64,000 nt of DNA from Climacteris rufus (Eukaryota > Chordata > Aves > Passeriformes > Climacteridae). Position 1 is the first letter of the stretch; every line of letters starts with the position of its first letter. The stretch spans positions 131,230 through 195,229 of the forward strand of contig VZRZ01002329.1 in assembly GCA_013398175.1 (NCBI GenBank), in the 5' to 3' direction. Shown here one piece after another: positions 25,401-40,400 of the stretch. Below the pieces are notes generated by a model. It was not told the DNA's origin. It searched no databases and saw only the letters and a list, made by a program, of their open reading frames with translations. The translations under genes were made by a program, and so were the position numbers.

Positions 25401-28400
25401 GCCTTCAATTCTCCTCTCATTTACACTGGATTTACTCTGTAACTTCACTGATTTCAAAAGAGTCATTTCTAATTATATCTAAGTGAAGGGATAATCAGGT
25501 CCTTAGTATGCAGCTCCAGAGGCTATCTTGCCCTTGATGGCTTTAATCAGAAAGGCTGTTTCTGAGGCTTTTATAGCTCATCATTTCTTTTATCAAGAAA
25601 GTAGTGACATGACTGGAAAATGAAACTAATCTTTTTTTTTTTGTTTTTTTTTTCCTAATTGAGTGTTTCAGAAAGAAAGGATCATTTCAAAGGCTGATAA
25701 GTTTCTCTTGGGCTAAGCTGGCTTAAATCAGGGACTTCAATGTAAATTACTCAGCAGGAGAAGCATTGCAGTGATATCACAGTTTGAGGGAAACAATTAA
25801 AACTCTTTTAGGTGGTACCACACATCATCCCCTGAACTCTTATGCAGAAGGGAAACACAGAAAGTTCAGACATGATCTCTTGCTGTGTGTAATTTGACTT
25901 TGGAGCAGCACAGAACAATCTGAGCTGTACCAGAGGTAACAGAGTCAGAACAGCTACAGTGCCACAGAACTTTGCAAATGTTAATTTACCTGGCATGTTA
26001 AAGCTGCATTATTCCAGAACCTGCAACTGCTCGGGAAAAACCGAGCAGTTACCTCTACAAATGGCAGTGCAGATGAACAGAAACTTGCTGAGGGAGAACA
26101 AGTTTTCAGAAATACTTCCCCATTCATTGGTGCTGCAGTAAATGCAAACATACAGCAGGATCTTGTTAGAGCAGTGAGTGCCAGTCGGCTTTACTGCTGC
26201 TGCTCTTCTGGGCTGGGGCATGGCATCTTTCAGGGTGTTCCAAGTGTAAAATGCAGATGTTCTTATCATAAATATTAAAAAAGGAAATGAAAACTGTCAT
26301 GTCTACTTATCCCTTACAAGCAACACAAGAATAATTGAGAATGTCTCAAACCAAGAAAGCCAACACAGAAACATCGTTAGCCTAACAATAAAGGCCTAAT
26401 CTGAACGTAGAAGTCTCACAAAAAAGAGGGAAAGAAAGAATTCTACCTTCTGGTTTCAGCAATGCCTAGATATTGCAGGGATCCAGTGTGAACAGTGTGT
26501 GGTCTTACAGTACATATGCCATATGTGGTGGACTCTTGAGTGAATTACAGCCGCGGTTTCGGCTCCAGTGCTGAAGTTTCGAGCCTTTGTGGTTTTAAGT
26601 CAGACCCTTTAATGTTACTTTAACAAATGTTACTTCAACATAGTCTTTTGTGGTTATGCAATTATATAGTTGGTAGCCACCAGCTAATGGGGAATGGAAG
26701 CTTCTAATATTTGAGATGTGAATCACAGTCACTTTATAGAACATCAGGGATACATATATAATAAGTCATATTGAAATGTCATCTGCCTTTGGCCAGAGGA
26801 TTGCTTACTTAAAAAAAATACTCAAAAGTAAAATTCAGCTTTCCATACTGTTTTCTCCACCATGAACTGCTTTCCCACTGTAGCAACATTGCTGAACAGA
26901 GAGGGGTGAACCTGGAATGCCTTTTGAGAGATGTCTCTGTTGCATGTTCACCTGCACCACATCATCACTTGCAGGGTCTGTCAGCCCAATGCAGGCTGTG
27001 TCCCAGAAAGGAGAGGGACTCCTGCCCGTGGCTGTGTCCCACAGAACGAGAGTCAAACAGTCTGCACTACCTTTGGTGAGGAGATTAATTAATCAGAGAT
27101 TACTATGCTCCAGGCATTAATTTGCACAGCAAGGCAGCAGGCCCCTCTCACCAGAAGAAATGTTGTGCTCCATGCACAGAGGCCAACAGGCTTCAGGGTG
27201 GCACATCAGAAGATAAAAGTCTGGCTTTAGGGCACTGCAGCCATGGCCGTGTGACCCAAAGCACTGAGCTCACTCTTCTCATTCAACTGCATTTGCTTTC
27301 CTTTGAAGGGGTAACTTTTCCTTGGCAGATACACCATGTATTGTGTGGCTGTGCCACTCACAATTTTATGGCAGCTCAGCTGGCATGTGTCCTCCCACAG
27401 CCAGCAGAAACCCCCGGAGCTGTCACAGGCACCAGTCTGTGTGCTGTGGCTGATGTAGCATAAATACAGCCCTGTATTCCTGCCTGACCCAAATGAAATT
27501 GGAGTTGCTGGGTGCTGGTGGGCCATGGATGTGTTGTGACTGCAGAAATATGGGCATGGCAAGGCCCTCCATTAATGTCTGATTCTCCTACACAAGTGAC
27601 TCAAACAGCACCTGGCACTGATACACAGGAGATAGGAAGGTAAAGGTGTCACATTAAGCCTGAGAGGGACATCACTGAGGACACAGTTGCCACCAGAGAC
27701 CTTTTCTGCAGTGGCTCCTGGTGCACTGACTCCATCAGTTTTGGCTCATATCCTTCTCTCTTCTCCAAGGCAGACAAAAGAAAGATACCCAGTTTTATAG
27801 GCCAGAAGGAAACAGAGCAGACTGATCTGTAAGGCTCAGCAGCCCCCACACTTTAATATTCTTTCTAAAAAGAACTATTAAGTCTTTATGAGCTGCTTTT
27901 ATGTGGAACCTTTTCTTTTCTCTGTGGACCAAAGAAGAAGAAATGAGAAATAGAGGACCTTGAAGCTAAAGCATCTTATGCCTTCTGTGAAACAGCTGGA
28001 AAACTCTGTTTTGGGGAATTCTTACCTAGCCAGCAATGCAGTGGAAGAAGAGAGCTGAATCTGCTACAGCACAGGATGTGCTCCCTAAAGAAAGAGATTC
28101 AAGTCCAGTGCTTTGGCGTTTTTCACAACAGGCTTTTCCTGCACCACAGCAATAGGACAGTCTCCTGCATTTTTTTCCACGAATCAAAGGGAAAAAGATG
28201 ACCCTCACGTGGGAAAATCTATTCAGACCTTTCACAAAGCTGTGAAGGAGTGAGACCTTGAGTAGGACCATCTGCAGTCAGACACTGCAAAAATTCTCAT
28301 TACAAACCCAATGATTATCCTTGTGACAGCTTAGAGAGATGCTCTTTGCATCTCCTTTCACCCTCCAACCCTGCCGTGTTGCGTGTAATTTCTTTTGGTT

Positions 28401-31400
28401 CTGTTTTTTAGAGAACATCATCTTGCAGGGAAGCTCACAGACACATAGTGGATAACTGTGGGCTTTGCTCTCTGCTTTGCATTTCAATAACGATGGCTAC
28501 AGTATATGCTTTAACCGCCCTGCTCCCTCTGTAACTTGTACACAGTTATAGGGAGTGTTGTTGCCAAAGCCATCATGTGATTTATTGACTCTCCACTGGG
28601 ACAAGGGGGAAAACAGATACAACTTTGTGATTTTATTATAAGGAGACTGGGTTAATATTTCTAGGTGAAGCAAGCTACTATACCGAGTTCAAACATCTGA
28701 AGAGGGAGGTTAAGAAATCCTGAGTGTGGGGTGTAAGGATTATTCTGTCCTGGGGCAGTGCAGACGTCGTCTGAGGCGGGGAGCAGGAGAAGAAAGGAGA
28801 CATTGTGACCCAGCTCCAACACCTCCTGTGTGTACAGACGGAAGTGCTTAGCCTGTACAGGGACACGCGCGGGGGAAGGAATAGGAGAGAATTACAACAT
28901 GGCACTTATATAAACAACACCCCAAATGATATAAAACATTAAAGAAAATTTGCACAACATCAAGCTCGGAATTTTTATAAAACATAAATATTTGGGGCGG
29001 GGGGGGGAGGGGGGAGCTAAATGTGGGTTCATGTCACTACATAAAATAAAGATTTAAAGCTGCAATGTTCCACATTAAAACAACACACACAGGCACAACC
29101 CCCCTGAAAACAACATTTATGTTTCTTATTAGGCAGAAAATGATCACATGCCATGTGCTTTTCAAGATTATGATTGCATAATTATGTGAAAACATGAAAA
29201 TGGATTCAATTAAAAACCTTTAAGATTCAATTTAGGGTTGGTTAAGAGAAATATGCAGCTCTCCCTCAACACAGCACTGAGAAGGTTTAACAAGTGCTGC
29301 AGCAGAGAAAATGGCACAGGCAGGAGCTGGCCTGAGGCTGCTCCGAGCTGCTGTGTGCAGCACTGCCTTCTGCCCTGGCTGTGCCCCAGTGCCACTGTCC
29401 CTGCTCCTGGTTACCACAAAAACAATAAAAATACATAAACAAATCCATGGAATTAAAAATTCGATTCATTAACATAAAAGTTTGGTCCTGAGCCACCAAG
29501 CCATTTGCAACTGCATTGAACTTCAAGGTCATGTTGATGTCTATCTCTGGTGCAGAGATGAGCTCAAATGCTTGGCTGAGCTGCAGCCTTAGGAACATCT
29601 TGCACACTGATTTCAATATTTTAGTCCCTAACTCTAAAAGGTAAAAAAAGGTGCACAAAAGCCATACCTCCAAGCAAATGCAGTAACAGAGAGACCTGTA
29701 CAGAGCCCTATTGAATTAGAGTGACTGACCACAAGGCAGCACACCATCTGTCTTAATTTTGGATTTACTTGAGTCTTACTTGGCTCTTCCCAGGCTAGAA
29801 GGTGCAGCACTGATGGATTCTTTTTTAAAAGCAAGCCTAAACCTTTCAAAATCAAGAAATGTAGAACTTGATTAATTTATTTTAAGGCCACATCTTTCTA
29901 GCTGCACAAACAGACCTTGAAGTGAATATAAAGATGATTTACTTCTACTTTAAGACCTTTTTACCCTTGCAGACCAAAATAAAATGGAATTCATGTAAGC
30001 AAGAAACAAACTTCTTAGCTTATTTTTTCATGGATCTTTCACATCATAGATTATTCTCCCTGACTTTATTTATTCACAAATGCATTTCTTGTACCTAAAG
30101 GCAAAGGCAGAAGCCAGACACCTCTCCTCACCTACAGCAATCTGGAGGTCTGGAACTATCTGTTTTAGAAGTGGTACATTTATCTGTGTGCAGAAGAACA
30201 GCAAAGTGCTGTGTCATTATCAGGCCTTTCCTACACCCCACTTGAAGCCTCCCAAAGAACAGTCACTGGCCCTGCTTGTCTGGAAAAATACCTATTTTTC
30301 TTTGTCAGCTTGGTAAATGTGCTCGAAACTACCAGTTTCATGCAAAAAGTGCTTATTTGCACCTGCCTGAAGTTGCACAAGTAATCTAAAAGATGCAAAA
30401 ATAGGAGGTAATTGAATTTTTTCTCTTAATCCTTCTATGTCCATATGTACAGGAAAAGAACTGATTTATCGAAGATGTTCCCCCTCCACACATTTGGAAT
30501 AATGGAATACAAAACTTCTCTGATTTGCTTTTCCTGTAACCCTGACACTGAATCCCTCCTTGGGAGCTGCACAGTTTGTTGCTTTTCGTTGTGTTCTTAA
30601 GAATGAGTTTTTAAAAAGGTGATAAATCCCACAAAGGCAAATACCTGCTGCAGAGGTAGATTGATCTGTTTGAGGAGAGCTTTCACTGCCGTCTGGAGCT
30701 CATACAAGAACAATTGAGTAGGGCAGTCTGAAGTATGATCCATACTTTCCACAGATTCTGAGCCAGAAAGTGTTTGGATCCATTCCCACTCATCTCTGTA
30801 TGTTGAGTCAAGTTAAAATTAGAAATATAACAACAGTTCAATGCACAAGCAGGAATTCAGTGTATGTGCATTTGGGATCTGTTGATCGTTTAATCCTCAT
30901 ATAGCAAAACATTCTAAACCTGTGCAATCTTGATTGAAATCTAACTTTGAAAAGTTTTATTTTTCTAGCACATGTACTTCAGGCTGAACATTCCTCTGGA
31001 AGTCCAACTGCCTTTGAAATATTTCAGTAAGGCTTCCCACTTCAGGTTTTCTCTTCCACATTCTTCATTCCCTATCTAGCACATTACTTTAAAAAAACAT
31101 GCACTGGAAATGACTACAATTAGCAGGAAGTTTGATCTGTGTGAAGGACTTTCTTCTACTCACTGCAGCCAAAGAACTTCCTGCTTGCTCTATTTGAGGC
31201 CTCATAAACATGGGAATCATCGTTCTGGATCCAATCCCTAATTCACCCTGCCCAGTATTCAGTCTTGAAAAGCAGCCAGCATCAAACATTCAAGAAAAAA
31301 AAAGTACAGGAACCCCCCCTACAAGACAAGCAATAGTTGTGGTACAATCTGCTCCTAAATAAAGATCTGATCTTAAACTTCAAGAGTCAGGGACTGTTAT

Positions 31401-34400
31401 AAACCCTGAAGCCTCAGGCTTTATATTCCTTCCAACATTGTTGTTAGTATTAACTACTACATTCTGGATATCCTTGTTATCCATGTAGATATCCAGTTCC
31501 TTTTTCCTCATGCGAAATTCTCAGCTGGTTGCTGAAATGATAGGGGATTAAAAAGCTCCAGAAAAAAGCCAATAAAATGTGTTGCCCACTAGGCAAGGAC
31601 CAGGCAGTACAAACAGTTCCCTTGCCAATGGATAAGGGAAGCAGTGCACAGCGGGAAAATGGCTTTCCCAGAGCACAGCAGTTTGCTGCCTGGTGGCATT
31701 TACAAATATGGTTTGCAGTTGCTGTGTGTTTGCTGTGGTTTAGAGTGACAAACCAGATACCACACAAGAGAATAAAAGAAAAATCCCCCACACCAACCCC
31801 CCACAGTCAGTGAAAATCCAAGGAAAGGTTGGCACTGAATCCACTGGAGGCTGAGTCAGGGCTGCAAGCTATGGTCTTCTGAACAGGTCAGTACCCCTGT
31901 GCAGAGTTGGAATGACCATGGAATACAATCCTGAGAACCCCTGGGCTCATACCCATGTGTAGTAGGCCTTCAGGCTGCTGGGAAAACTCAGGGGCAGCTG
32001 TTTAGCTCAGGGGCAGCTGTTTAGCTCAGCACCAATATCTGGGATGGCGCACACCAGAGCCAAACCCTTCTGCCACTCACTGGAGCCAAACCTTGCTGCC
32101 ACCTACACTTTTGCCATGCCAGAATAGCCTTGGCATGAACATTTGATCGATTGTTTCAAACTTAAAACAACTGGTCTCTCTCCGTGTGTGTGTATGTGTA
32201 AATATATCTGTGTATTCACTTACTTGGAGACGTTGCTGTTGTCTCTGATTTTGACATGACACAGGACATTGGGCAGCTTCTGCAGCACAAGCACTTTGAT
32301 TTGATCCACAGAGCTGCAGAGTTTAAGGTAACCCAGATACAAGCCGGGAGGGAGGCGCTGCTGACTTCGTTTGTGATAGGAAAGTATGTCCTGTTTTAAG
32401 GGAAACAGCCCTACATAAAAATCTCATATTTTTTTTCCACATAAGCAGAAGATTTTGGGAGCAAAAAGCAACAAAGATTTTTTACAGCCGTTGTTCTCAA
32501 TTCACAAAGCATTTAAGCACATGCTTAAGCACATGAACAATCTCTGGTAGTTTGGGTGCATTTGGGCAATTTCTTATTGAAAGCCATACACAGGATCTCT
32601 CAGCTCTCCATGTCACGCAGGAATTGGCTCTGACAACCTGAGGTTTCAATCTTCTGCAACTGTGGTGTTTAAACTGGCTTAAATAACCCCCACCTCTGCC
32701 TCCTGTCTGATCACTTCAGCGGCGAGCTGGGTCAGGCATCGGATTCATCTGAAAAACAACTTGGGAAAAGGAGCAGTTGTTTTTCAACAGCAGCAGTTCC
32801 TTGGTTCAGGTTTGGTTCGTGGCTGCACAGAGGAGGCAGAGCAGCAGTGGGGAAGAGCTGTCACCTGGGGCAGCTGGGAGAGAGGGGCTGCAGGAGCCAG
32901 CACTGTCCCCAAGGAAATCCCAGCCTACATCTCTCCAAAGCCTGGTCTGTATCACCTGCTGTCAACAGGAAGATCTCTGACAGCATGGGGGTTGGTAGTT
33001 TACAAAATTTAATTAGTGGCAACATTTTCTGGACAAGTATCTTTACCAACAAATAGAGTTTAGAAGAAATTAGTATTGATGGTGCATTTGCTGAGGCCAG
33101 GAGACGTTTTTAGGGCTACATAGAGCAGTCCTCCAAAACTACCCAAAAAATGATGTCTGCTGCCATCCTGAGAAATGTGTGCTTCTGCAGTGGGTGAGGA
33201 TTAAGACACCTGGCCCTATGCCTTTACTCTTGGAACCATCAAATTATCTGCCAGTGCTATGCTTGGCTCTGACCTGTGCAATTAGACCCTCATTTTCACA
33301 AGCACTTCATGAACAAAATACCCACTCGATGATTAAACAAGTAATAGAAGAAAGGGTGGGCATTAGATAGGAATGTGTAAACCATTAGGGGAACATTTTT
33401 TCCACTAGGATCTCTGTGGAAATCTGATCAGGCCTGTATTTTGCTTTTCCTAATATAAAACTTTTGCCCAGATTGACATTTTTCTACACCTTTAACACGC
33501 TGTAATACATTAAATCTAGCATAGATCAGGTAAGTTTTATTGTCTTTTGGAAATTTTTTAACGTTTCTAGAAGCTGGTAACATATATTTTGATTGCCTGT
33601 CACTTCCCGGTATGAAAAGCAGAGTCTCTGCCCAAGAAAGTGCCTCTAATTCAAAAATTAACCACAGCAGCCATCGTCTCATGGAGGAGCTAAAGAAGGG
33701 ACCAAGACAATGATTTATCCTGTATTTTGGGTAACTGTGCAACTGAGTTTTAGGGAGATTGGCTGCTGACATATTGTGAGAATTAGGTGGCTGTTACCTA
33801 CAGAAAACATGTATTAATCTTAACATGAACTGTTTGTTTAATGTGAGTTTAGAGATAATTCTTGAAGGGCTGAACCCCCAGGGCTCTCAGTGATGGCAGC
33901 TGAGCTGACTGTCCCAAGCAGCTTCTAAGGTCAATCCTTACCTTGCTATTTTTCTAATTGCAAGTCTAGGAGTATGTGATACAGAAATTAAAGGAGGGTT
34001 ATGGTCAGTAAAGAATTCTTTAGCAACTATACCAGGCTCCAAGGAACCCTGAACCCCACAGAACAAGTTTATTAAGTAGAACAGTAAAGTTTAAAACCTA
34101 GATTTAGTTTTCAAGGTTGGATGGAAAAATCTTATGGAGTATAGAAATTCTAAGTGTCTGTATAGGTGCTTAAGAACATCCCAGAGAATTTTAAAGCTTT
34201 TTATATCCCTTCCTACAGAATTCCATAGCATGGTTTCCCGAAATCGATAGAAACTGCTATTCTCTGCTAGGACTTTGAAGTAATTTCTTTAGAATCTCAT
34301 GGATATTTTGCATATTAAGGATCTGATCCCAGACCCACTGGAAGTAATATAAGTCTTTGCTCTCAATGGGAGCCTTGCCATTAATTTTATTGGGCACTGG

Positions 34401-37400
34401 ACTAAGGCCTAAAATTCTAGAAGAGGCTTCCAAAAATCAGGGCTCTGGCACAGACTTTACAAAAGCAAATAACACACAGTAAGAGAAGCAAGGCACTACC
34501 TGGATTGTTATAAGCAAGATGTCTAATGCTGTTGGCTCCTCTGGAGTTGAAAGGGATTTCCTCTGGCTTTGTAGTTTGGATACCTGCATCCATTTGCCAT
34601 TAAAAAATGAGTACAGACTCTCCACTTCTCTTACAGTAACTATCAGCATATTGCCATGTCGGTCCTTGATTGGCTCATAAAAAACTCTGCCTAAGTTGTG
34701 AGTTCCCAGCAAATTCTAGAAAACAAGCAGATTATAAAATGAAAGTTATTTATCACATATCAGGGGAGTATTGTTTGAAACTCAGCTTTGTGCTCACTGA
34801 CATCAGTCCTCTTGACTTCACTAAAAATGAGACACACTGTGTTTCTCAAACCCTTGTCCTACAGTCCTATCATTTAGTGGCAAAAGGAGAAGTTTTCCCT
34901 AGGTTGTGTCTGTGGATTGAGTTAGGGATTCTCTGTTGTATTTGGTCTATCAGTGTTTAGTCCAATGTTTAAAGGAAATAGTAGTCATGTCAGTTATGGC
35001 CCTTGTAAAAGGAAACACTGCAAAGTAATTCACTTACTTGGACCAAACTTCCTATATTTGCCCAGTCATGTAAAGATGAAGGATGCAATTTTTGAAAGTG
35101 CTTGGTGGTGATTCCTTTGATTCGAACTTACTGAAGAGCTGGGTGCTTATCTGAACCTCCCCAGAACCAAATTCTTCCTCTTTCCCCAAATCATTCATAA
35201 CAGAAACTTTAAACGTTTTCTGCTATGGTCATTAACTATAATCTCCATTCTCTGTTCCCTGCTTTAAAATTATTCGGATTATTTTCAGCAACAAAAGCAA
35301 GAGACCCTCATGTTTGTGCTGAATGTAAATAATTCTGGAGCTAAACTGTGGAGTGTGTTTGTGAAGAAACACAGGATTTGAAGAGACATGTACCCTTTTA
35401 CTTCAGATACCAAGAATGTGCTAGACAAAACAGGCAGAAACTAACAAAACTACCAGCGCAAAGCTCTGCAGGAAAATATTTGAGGATTAAAGAAAAGTAA
35501 TTTAAAAGACTCCACATAAAATACATATTTTGGTTAAAATCCCTTTCCTCACACAGTAAGGCATCTGCTTATAGGTGCAAACACACTCAGTCCAGTGACC
35601 AGCCACTGAAGAGATTCCCAGATGTCTTAAAGAAAAATGCCTAACATTTAAAATATGCTCATTACTTTGTGATTTTTCAAGAGATCTACAGTAAGCTGGA
35701 TAGGGAGGGGGGTAGTTTAAAAATGAAAACCTGAATTCACAATGAAGCACATTGTATGTTTAGGGAAGTGCTGTACATTAACTTAATGACTTTGTAAACT
35801 GATAGATTATCCTGAAATTATTTATCTCTACTTGGCAGGCAATATTTACTTATCAACTGTATTATTAAATTGTTTATGAACACTCAGTAGTCAGCACAGT
35901 GACTGTTTTTGTGTGGCATAACTTGGCTGTTTTAGCTTTGTGCATCCCTCTGCAGGGCAGACTTGGTGTCTGTAGAGCACCTCTCTGCCTTTCTGAACTG
36001 TTCTGCCTTTTGGGGTTTGTCTCCTTGTCTGACTAACACTGGGTGTCTTGAGTGTACATTTTGTGTTAATCCCTGTGTCCTCAGCTGGGACAGATCCTGG
36101 CAGCAGTCCCTGGCCATCTTATTGTCATATTAATCACTGCAACACGTGGATGTGCTGAGAGGAAAACAAACAGCTCTTCACTGTCACTGGGTTGTGAATG
36201 GCATTCCAGCACAGAGAATGGGGCACCTACTGTTACCAGTAGGTAACTGATTCATATCCAAAAAAGTTTTGTGTCTGCTTCGCTTGGTACCCCATCATTT
36301 GAGTTTTGTTTGCTTTAGTTGTCTAGTGGTAACAGCAGGCAAAATTGCAGTCCCTGTTGTCTCTGGTTCTACTGATCTGGTCCCTGAGCAGCTGTGTTAT
36401 CACTGATCTTTTCCATTCTGTCCTAAATTCCTGCAGAGTCAGTCTATTAACTGCCTCAATAAAATGTATTCAACCATATAAACTTTATTGAGATCTTTCC
36501 ATTGGTGGATCCCATTAGGCCACACACTGGTAGAGGCTGGCAGTTCAGTGACAACCCTGGTTCATCAGGGACCAAGCACACAGAACACACATTTAGGGCC
36601 ATAAGTTTGGCAACAATTCAGCAGAGCAATCACCACATGGACACATTTGCTGTGTCTCTCTGTTTCAAGCTCTGCACTTTGCATCTCTGGTAACAAATAA
36701 AAACACAATGTGCTGAGAATGTTGGTTATCTCTGAGTGCAGTGCTCTGTTAAGGGGGGTCTGCACAGGGGAATGGATCTGAGGAATGGAGTCAAAGGAAT
36801 ATGTGGTACCTGAGCTGAGCCAGCCACACCAGAGGGAATATTCAGCAGATACAGTTAAAACTTTCTCTAGTGACAGCTCAAAGGACTGACAAGCTGCTGC
36901 TAAACACAGGTTTTCTGGGAAGCTTTGGTGGCTTCACTCCAACAAAAGGTAGAAGAAAGTGAAGCCTGGATATACTTTTTCTGTAACAATCATCCACACA
37001 GCTTTTTGAAAACTTATTTTCCCACAAAAGTGTCTACTTTAATGCAAGTGTGTGCCTTCCAGCTAGAGATTTCATGTTGTTGTGAAACCCAACTTCAAAG
37101 CTTTACAATAAATGCAGAAATGTTGTGCTGGAGAAAGTGTAATTTCAATTTGCATAACAAATGGTGGACTGAGATGCAGAAGGATTTAAGTGACCTGTTC
37201 AGTACCACTCAGGTTGTATCTGTAGAAGAGGTTGGAATAGAAGAGAGTTTAAATGTTTCATTAATAGGTTAATAATTAATAATGATTAGGCCTATAAGAG
37301 GCTTTTGACCATCAAATATTAGAATTATAACGCTTAAATTCCCAACCTGAAAACCAACGGCTTACCTGTGGTCATTATTTACTGGTCCATATTGTTTGTT

Positions 37401-40400
37401 TCTTTGTCTGCCACTATTGTTTCTTTCCTTTGTTTTTCCTACCCTTTACTTTTAATGTAACTCCTTCCTTCTACCTGGCCCAGGCTCAGTGCCTCACTTT
37501 ACTAGAGATGAGAGCCCTACTCCAAAGAACAGGTTGGAGGGACAGGTGGCAGCACTGTCCCTTGGAGATCAGAAAGTCACTGAGTTAACAGCCAGAAATG
37601 TTTCATGGGACCCACCTGTAGCTGTGCTGCTGCTGAAAGCATCTTCTGCCTGGCCTGAAGGACTGTGGATGAGGACACAGACACAGCCATGTTCTGCCTC
37701 AGCCACCTGATGTCATCCCACATGCAAGACAACTGCAAAAATAGATCCACTTCAATCAGGTTTTGTTGTCAGCATTTGCAAAAGCAGAAATGGTACTAGA
37801 ATGCATTTTGGACTTGGAAAAATCAGTAGATATTGCACATTTTGAGTTGCTGTGGATGGCAGTCAGCTGCCTGGATAAACATGACACAGATACTGACTCA
37901 GACAGAGAAGGTGTTCTGTAAACATCATGAACCTGTTTCAGCTGATTTTGGACAATTGTGCAAAACTGGTTTATTGTTCTATTTGGTATAAACATAGTGT
38001 GAAGACAACTTGAGTGATGGCACAACCAGAGTATCAAATTTAAAACTTCTTGTTATTTCTTCAGGCTCTTTCTGTAAATGCTCATAAAACCCTCATGTAC
38101 CCATGCAGCAGTCCCTCATGTAGGGTCATACTTAAGAGTTAATTGTGCCACTGTCAGTGACCCAGTCAGAATTTAATCCACACAAATGGTTTGTGAAAAT
38201 TGCCTTTAACATGAGCGATAAAGCACTTCATCATTTAGCCTTTTAATGACATCATTTCATATATTCAGAATGATGAGCTAAACTCTGTGCATTGCTAGCA
38301 ACAAGATTTACAGAAGCAATATATGAAATTAGACTCCCATTACCTTTGTGAACCACAGGAAATCCTGCATAACTGAACTACTGTGAGAGTCATCGATTTC
38401 CACAATTGGGATTTGATCTTCATTGGTTACTAATAAATTGTCTTTGTAAAAAAGTATAACAGATAAGTAGAGTCCCCTAAAGAGAGAAGGAAACACTATC
38501 AAACACCTTTCATGTCTATTCACATCCATGCCAGATTTGGTCAAAGAATCATAGGTGTTAAGTTCTGAGGAGACAAAGTGAATCATCTGGTCTTAACTTC
38601 TGTGTAAAATAGGTCATGCATGTTCTGCCAGTGAATTCTAAAAATATTTAGGAAGTTTGTCACTTTAGATGATGTGAAACTACATGAATCTAAGAAATTA
38701 TGAATCTGTGCAGGCCACTGACATTAGTTTTAGTGAGAATTTTGCCAGAGTACACAGTACACAATGGAGGCTTTATGTCCTTTAGAAATCAGAAATTTTA
38801 CTAAAACTTATCATTAATGTGCTTAGTTATGCCCTCATTTACTTCAGAGCAAAGCTGAAGTAACTGAATTGAAATCAGATGGGTTATTATGGATTTACAT
38901 TAGTATAATTGAGTGTAATTTGGCCAACATATCTGCAAAACTGTTTATAGAGATCATTCCTTTCAATATTTACCCTTGCAATTAGTTACATACGTTAAGT
39001 AGTTACTGTAGGGAATTTAAAGACTCTGGAGAGCTCTTCTGAAAGAATCAAACTCTTATCAAAATAGAAAGAAGAAAAAGCAAACTGAACACTCCTGGCA
39101 ATAAAAGAAGGAATAATCCAGCACAAGCAATTTCCATTTGCTAAAACAAATTATCAGGGCTGGGAGTTGGGTGACTGTGGACTGCAAACCCAGGTGAGGA
39201 TGTCAGAGAGTTCTGCATGTGTAGCTTGTTGCCAGTGGCCTATTCAAATGTGTTATCTGAGCTCTGTGCTTTATATTATGAATGAATAAATGTCATAGTT
39301 TCATTACTGAGCAGCAACAGAGGCAGTGCTTTCAAACAGCTCAGTAGCTGCACTTTGGGTTTGCACAGAATATTTCACTGTTACAATCTAAATCCATTTC
39401 CAACAGTAAACATGAAAAGATTCTATTGCTTTCAGTAGGAGCTGGAGAATTATTTCCCTGTCAGCTGCACCAGTCGTACACATCTGTGATTTTATCAGGT
39501 TCATTCTGACTGATTGCTATCTCATCAGTAGTGGCATATTCACACATTTCTAAGGTGCTTTTCTCTATGGCAGAACAACAGCTGCTAAAACTCAGAATGT
39601 CTGGGAGATAAAAGGAATGACAAACCGTTTCAGAGTCTTCACAAACTTGTTTGATGAATGGAAAAGGTGCTTCAGGCTTCTGGAAACGGATTGCTTGCGA
39701 CCAGCATTTTGTAATTTAGAACTTTCTGAAATGGAAAAAAGAAGCAAACCAAACCCAGCTCTTAAATTTCAGTTAGTGTCTCATAAAAAACCTTTGTTTC
39801 TTGGACCACAGTACTAAATTTCAGTCAGTGCCCATTATATTCCTTTCAAAAGACAACATTTAGAAACATGCTCAAATGCAACCCTTTGATGGTGTTTTCA
39901 TTAACTGAGTGACACACAACAGCAGACAATTTCCTTACTTGCAGCAAACTCAGACAAGATAAAGATGTTTTGCTCCAAGGCAAGCTTGAACCAGCACTAT
40001 GAACTCTTCATGCTAGGAATGGATGGGAATTTTGCAAGTGGTCTCAAAAATCCAAGAACAGATTTGAATCATCAGTCAACATTTTGGGGTGTTGTAATTC
40101 CTCAGTTTCTGTCCACATGTAGCTTAAACTTCTAAGAAGTGAATAACTGGTGCCCTGGCAGTCACTAATGTCCCAGCATCACCATTGTAACCCAAGGAAA
40201 AGCTTTCAGGAGACAATGAGGTTGACCCTCATCTTCCTGTGTATCACATTAAATGCATTTGCTTCTGCTTGCATTTTTTTCCCCATCACAACTTCCACTC
40301 GTGTATTGCCTCAGAGCTTTCACAGTTACCTTTGCTCCCTAGGAATCTGGAATCCAAGGAAGAGGTGTTTAACTCATTTGTTTGCTTCATGTCAAAGCTG

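Noticed and set aside
28740..28790. Leucine run in exon K as a membrane segment
   Set aside because: Only about five hydrophobic residues in a row, flanked by polar residues. The family is cytoplasmic.
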